This document shows positions 62,453-64,000 of a stretch of 64,000 nt of DNA, one piece after another. Position numbers and translations under genes: made by a program. Each line of letters starts with the position of its first letter. Within the stretch, counting starts at the first letter, position 1. The notes under the pieces were generated by a model. It had not been told where the DNA came from. It searched no databases and saw nothing but the letters and a program-made list of their open reading frames with translations. Source of the stretch: an uncultured Pelagibacteraceae bacterium (GTDB lineage: Bacteria > Pseudomonadota > Alphaproteobacteria > Pelagibacterales > Pelagibacteraceae); NCBI GenBank assembly GCA_902564785.1, contig CACFCI010000001.1, forward strand, positions 1 through 64,000, written 5' to 3'.

Positions 62453-62832
62453 ACAATCTTAAAACTACTGTTGCTCATTGCTGCAAATCCACCATCAATA
62501 TGTGAAGTTTTTTTATATCCCATTTCTTTTAATGATTTTACTGCCAAAGCAGATCTCACACCTCCAGCACAAAATAAAACAAATTCCTTATTTTTGTCAA
62601 TTTGTCCACTCTGGAAGATCGGACTATTTGGATCTAAATAAACCTCAAGCATCCCCCTTGGAATATGGTTTGCCCCATCAACTCTTCCTGTATTTTCTAA
62701 CTCAGTTATCTCCCTAATATCAATTAAATTACAATTATTATCTTTTGTCATTTGATAAGCTTCATTTACATCTATAGTTTTAATTTCACTCATGGCATCT
62801 GAAACTAAATTTTGAATTGATTTTATATTCAT
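62449..62832 (-). CDS. Rhodanese-like domain protein
   Basis: LIDIREITELENTGRVDGANHIPRG; VLFCAGGVRSALAVKSL active-site Cys. Confidence 0.92.
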   Translation of the reverse strand: MNIKSIQNLVSDAMSEIKTIDVNEAYQMTKDNNCNLIDIREITELENTGRVDGANHIPRGMLEVYLDPNSPIFQSGQIDKNKEFVLFCAGGVRSALAVKSLKEMGYKKTSHIDGGFAAMSNSSFKIV

Positions 62833-62871
62833 GTATTTAATATATAATAAATAATTTAAAAATATATAGTT

Positions 62872-63651
62872 GTGCTTCCAAAATATTTAAAACCATTTCA
62901 TGTAGATAAATCTAATCTTATAAGAATAGGTCCTAAAACAGATGGTGGATATATTATTGATAAACGAATTTTACGAAAAAATAATATTTTAATTACATGT
63001 GGTTTAAATGATGACTGGGAATTTGAGAAACAATTTATAAAAATAAATGGAGATGTACCGATTATTGCTTTTGATCACACTGTAAATAATGATTTTTGGA
63101 TTAAAAGGTTTAAAAAAGATTTAATTTCACTTTTATTGTTAAAAAAATTAAAAATAAACAAAATATTAGATGTATTTAAGTATATTGATTATCGTTTATT
63201 TTTTAAAAAAAATAAAATTCATTATAAAAAAAAAATAGTATCTAAATCAAAAAATAAGTATCAAATATCAATCCCTGAGATACTAAAATCTTTAAAAAGT
63301 GTTGTTTTAAAAGTAGATATCGAAGGTGATGAGTATAAAATTTTAAACGATATTAAAAAAAACTCAAAAAAAATTATTTTTCTAATAATTGAACTGCATA
63401 ATGTTAATAAAAATTTAAATAAAATTAAAAATTTCTTAAAAAATTTAGATCTTAAGGTTATTCATATACATGCTAACAATTATGGCGGTATAGACGAAAA
63501 AAATAATCCCAAAGTAATTGAATTATCTCTTATAAATTCAAAAATAATTAAAATAAAAAATATTTATAGTAAAAAGAAATATCCAATACTTAATTTAGAT
63601 TATAAAAACTTTAAAAGAAGAGATGATATCAAAATCAAATTTAACAAATAA
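62872..63651 (+). CDS. FkbM-like methyltransferase
   Basis: RIGPKTDGGYIID, VVLKVDIEGDEYKIL motif. Confidence 0.75.
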   Translation: MLPKYLKPFHVDKSNLIRIGPKTDGGYIIDKRILRKNNILITCGLNDDWEFEKQFIKINGDVPIIAFDHTVNNDFWIKRFKKDLISLLLLKKLKINKILDVFKYIDYRLFFKKNKIHYKKKIVSKSKNKYQISIPEILKSLKSVVLKVDIEGDEYKILNDIKKNSKKIIFLIIELHNVNKNLNKIKNFLKNLDLKVIHIHANNYGGIDEKNNPKVIELSLINSKIIKIKNIYSKKKYPILNLDYKNFKRRDDIKIKFNK

Positions 63652-64000
63652 AAATATTTGTGTGGTTTACACGCATCATAAATTAGGAGATTTAATTTGG
63701 CAACTTCCTTATATAAAAGCTATTAGCGAACATCATAATAGTAAAGTTAATTTAATTTTGAGAAAAAAAACTCAAGCTAAAAATATACTAAAAGATCTTA
63801 ATCATATTGAAAATATTTTTTATAACGAATTTAGAAAAGGTATTTATTATTGGATAGATGTGTTCAAATTAATTAAATTATTTAAAAGCAAAAATTTTAC
63901 TTATGTTTATATTTTAGATAAAGTTAATAAACCTGCAATTGCAGCAAAACTTAGTGGGGTTCCAAATATAATCGGACCGGGAATTGGTAATCAAAAAAAA
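63623..64000 (+). CDS. Glycosyltransferase family 9 (heptosyltransferase-like), truncated by window edge
   Basis: VVYTHHKLGDLIWQLPYIKAISEHHNSKVNLILRKKTQAKNIL; frame open to window end. Confidence 0.7.
   Translation, partial: MISKSNLTNKNICVVYTHHKLGDLIWQLPYIKAISEHHNSKVNLILRKKTQAKNILKDLNHIENIFYNEFRKGIYYWIDVFKLIKLFKSKNFTYVYILDKVNKPAIAAKLSGVPNIIGPGIGNQKK

Noticed and set aside
1-64000. CRISPR array, prophage, transposon or toxin-antitoxin system
   Set aside because: No regularly spaced repeats, integrase, transposase or phage-like genes were seen.

Overview
A 64 kb AT-rich window with the gene density, tiny intergenic gaps and gene orders typical of a streamlined marine alphaproteobacterium. Protein character and synteny suggest SAR11/Pelagibacterales; this is inference, since no database search was possible. 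Approx. 1-28 kb is core genome on the minus strand: 3' part of dnaE, lolD/lolC, proS, DUF1467, ribonuclease J, coaX, birA, a complete 14-gene nuoA-N operon, tRNA-Asp and tRNA-Val, lon, clpX, clpP, tig and tRNA-Leu. Approx. 28-32 kb holds small housekeeping and hypothetical genes, including several sub-60-aa ORFs absent from the ORF track. Approx. 32-53 kb is the most interesting segment. It has a TRAP transporter with an SDR and an NCS1 permease, divergent from a GMC oxidoreductase/TerC/SDR/M23 cluster. This is followed by an organosulfonate/sulfite block: FAD oxidoreductase, Xsc, SuyA, SuyB, a YeiH-type and a TauE-type exporter, an uncharacterised 116-aa protein, and AprA, AprB, AprM. Approx. 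53-64 kb returns to mostly core genes (HIT, pabC/pabA/pabB, MFS, metC-like, mnmA, cysQ, recX, ABA4-like, DsbA-like, rhodanese) and ends in FkbM-like and GT9-like glycan genes. No CRISPR array, rRNA, phage or transposase was seen. I found no convincing wholly new system. The best candidates for follow-up are the sulfonate-to-APS block with its unassigned members, the TRAP operon's internal terminator, and several unannotated micro-ORFs.
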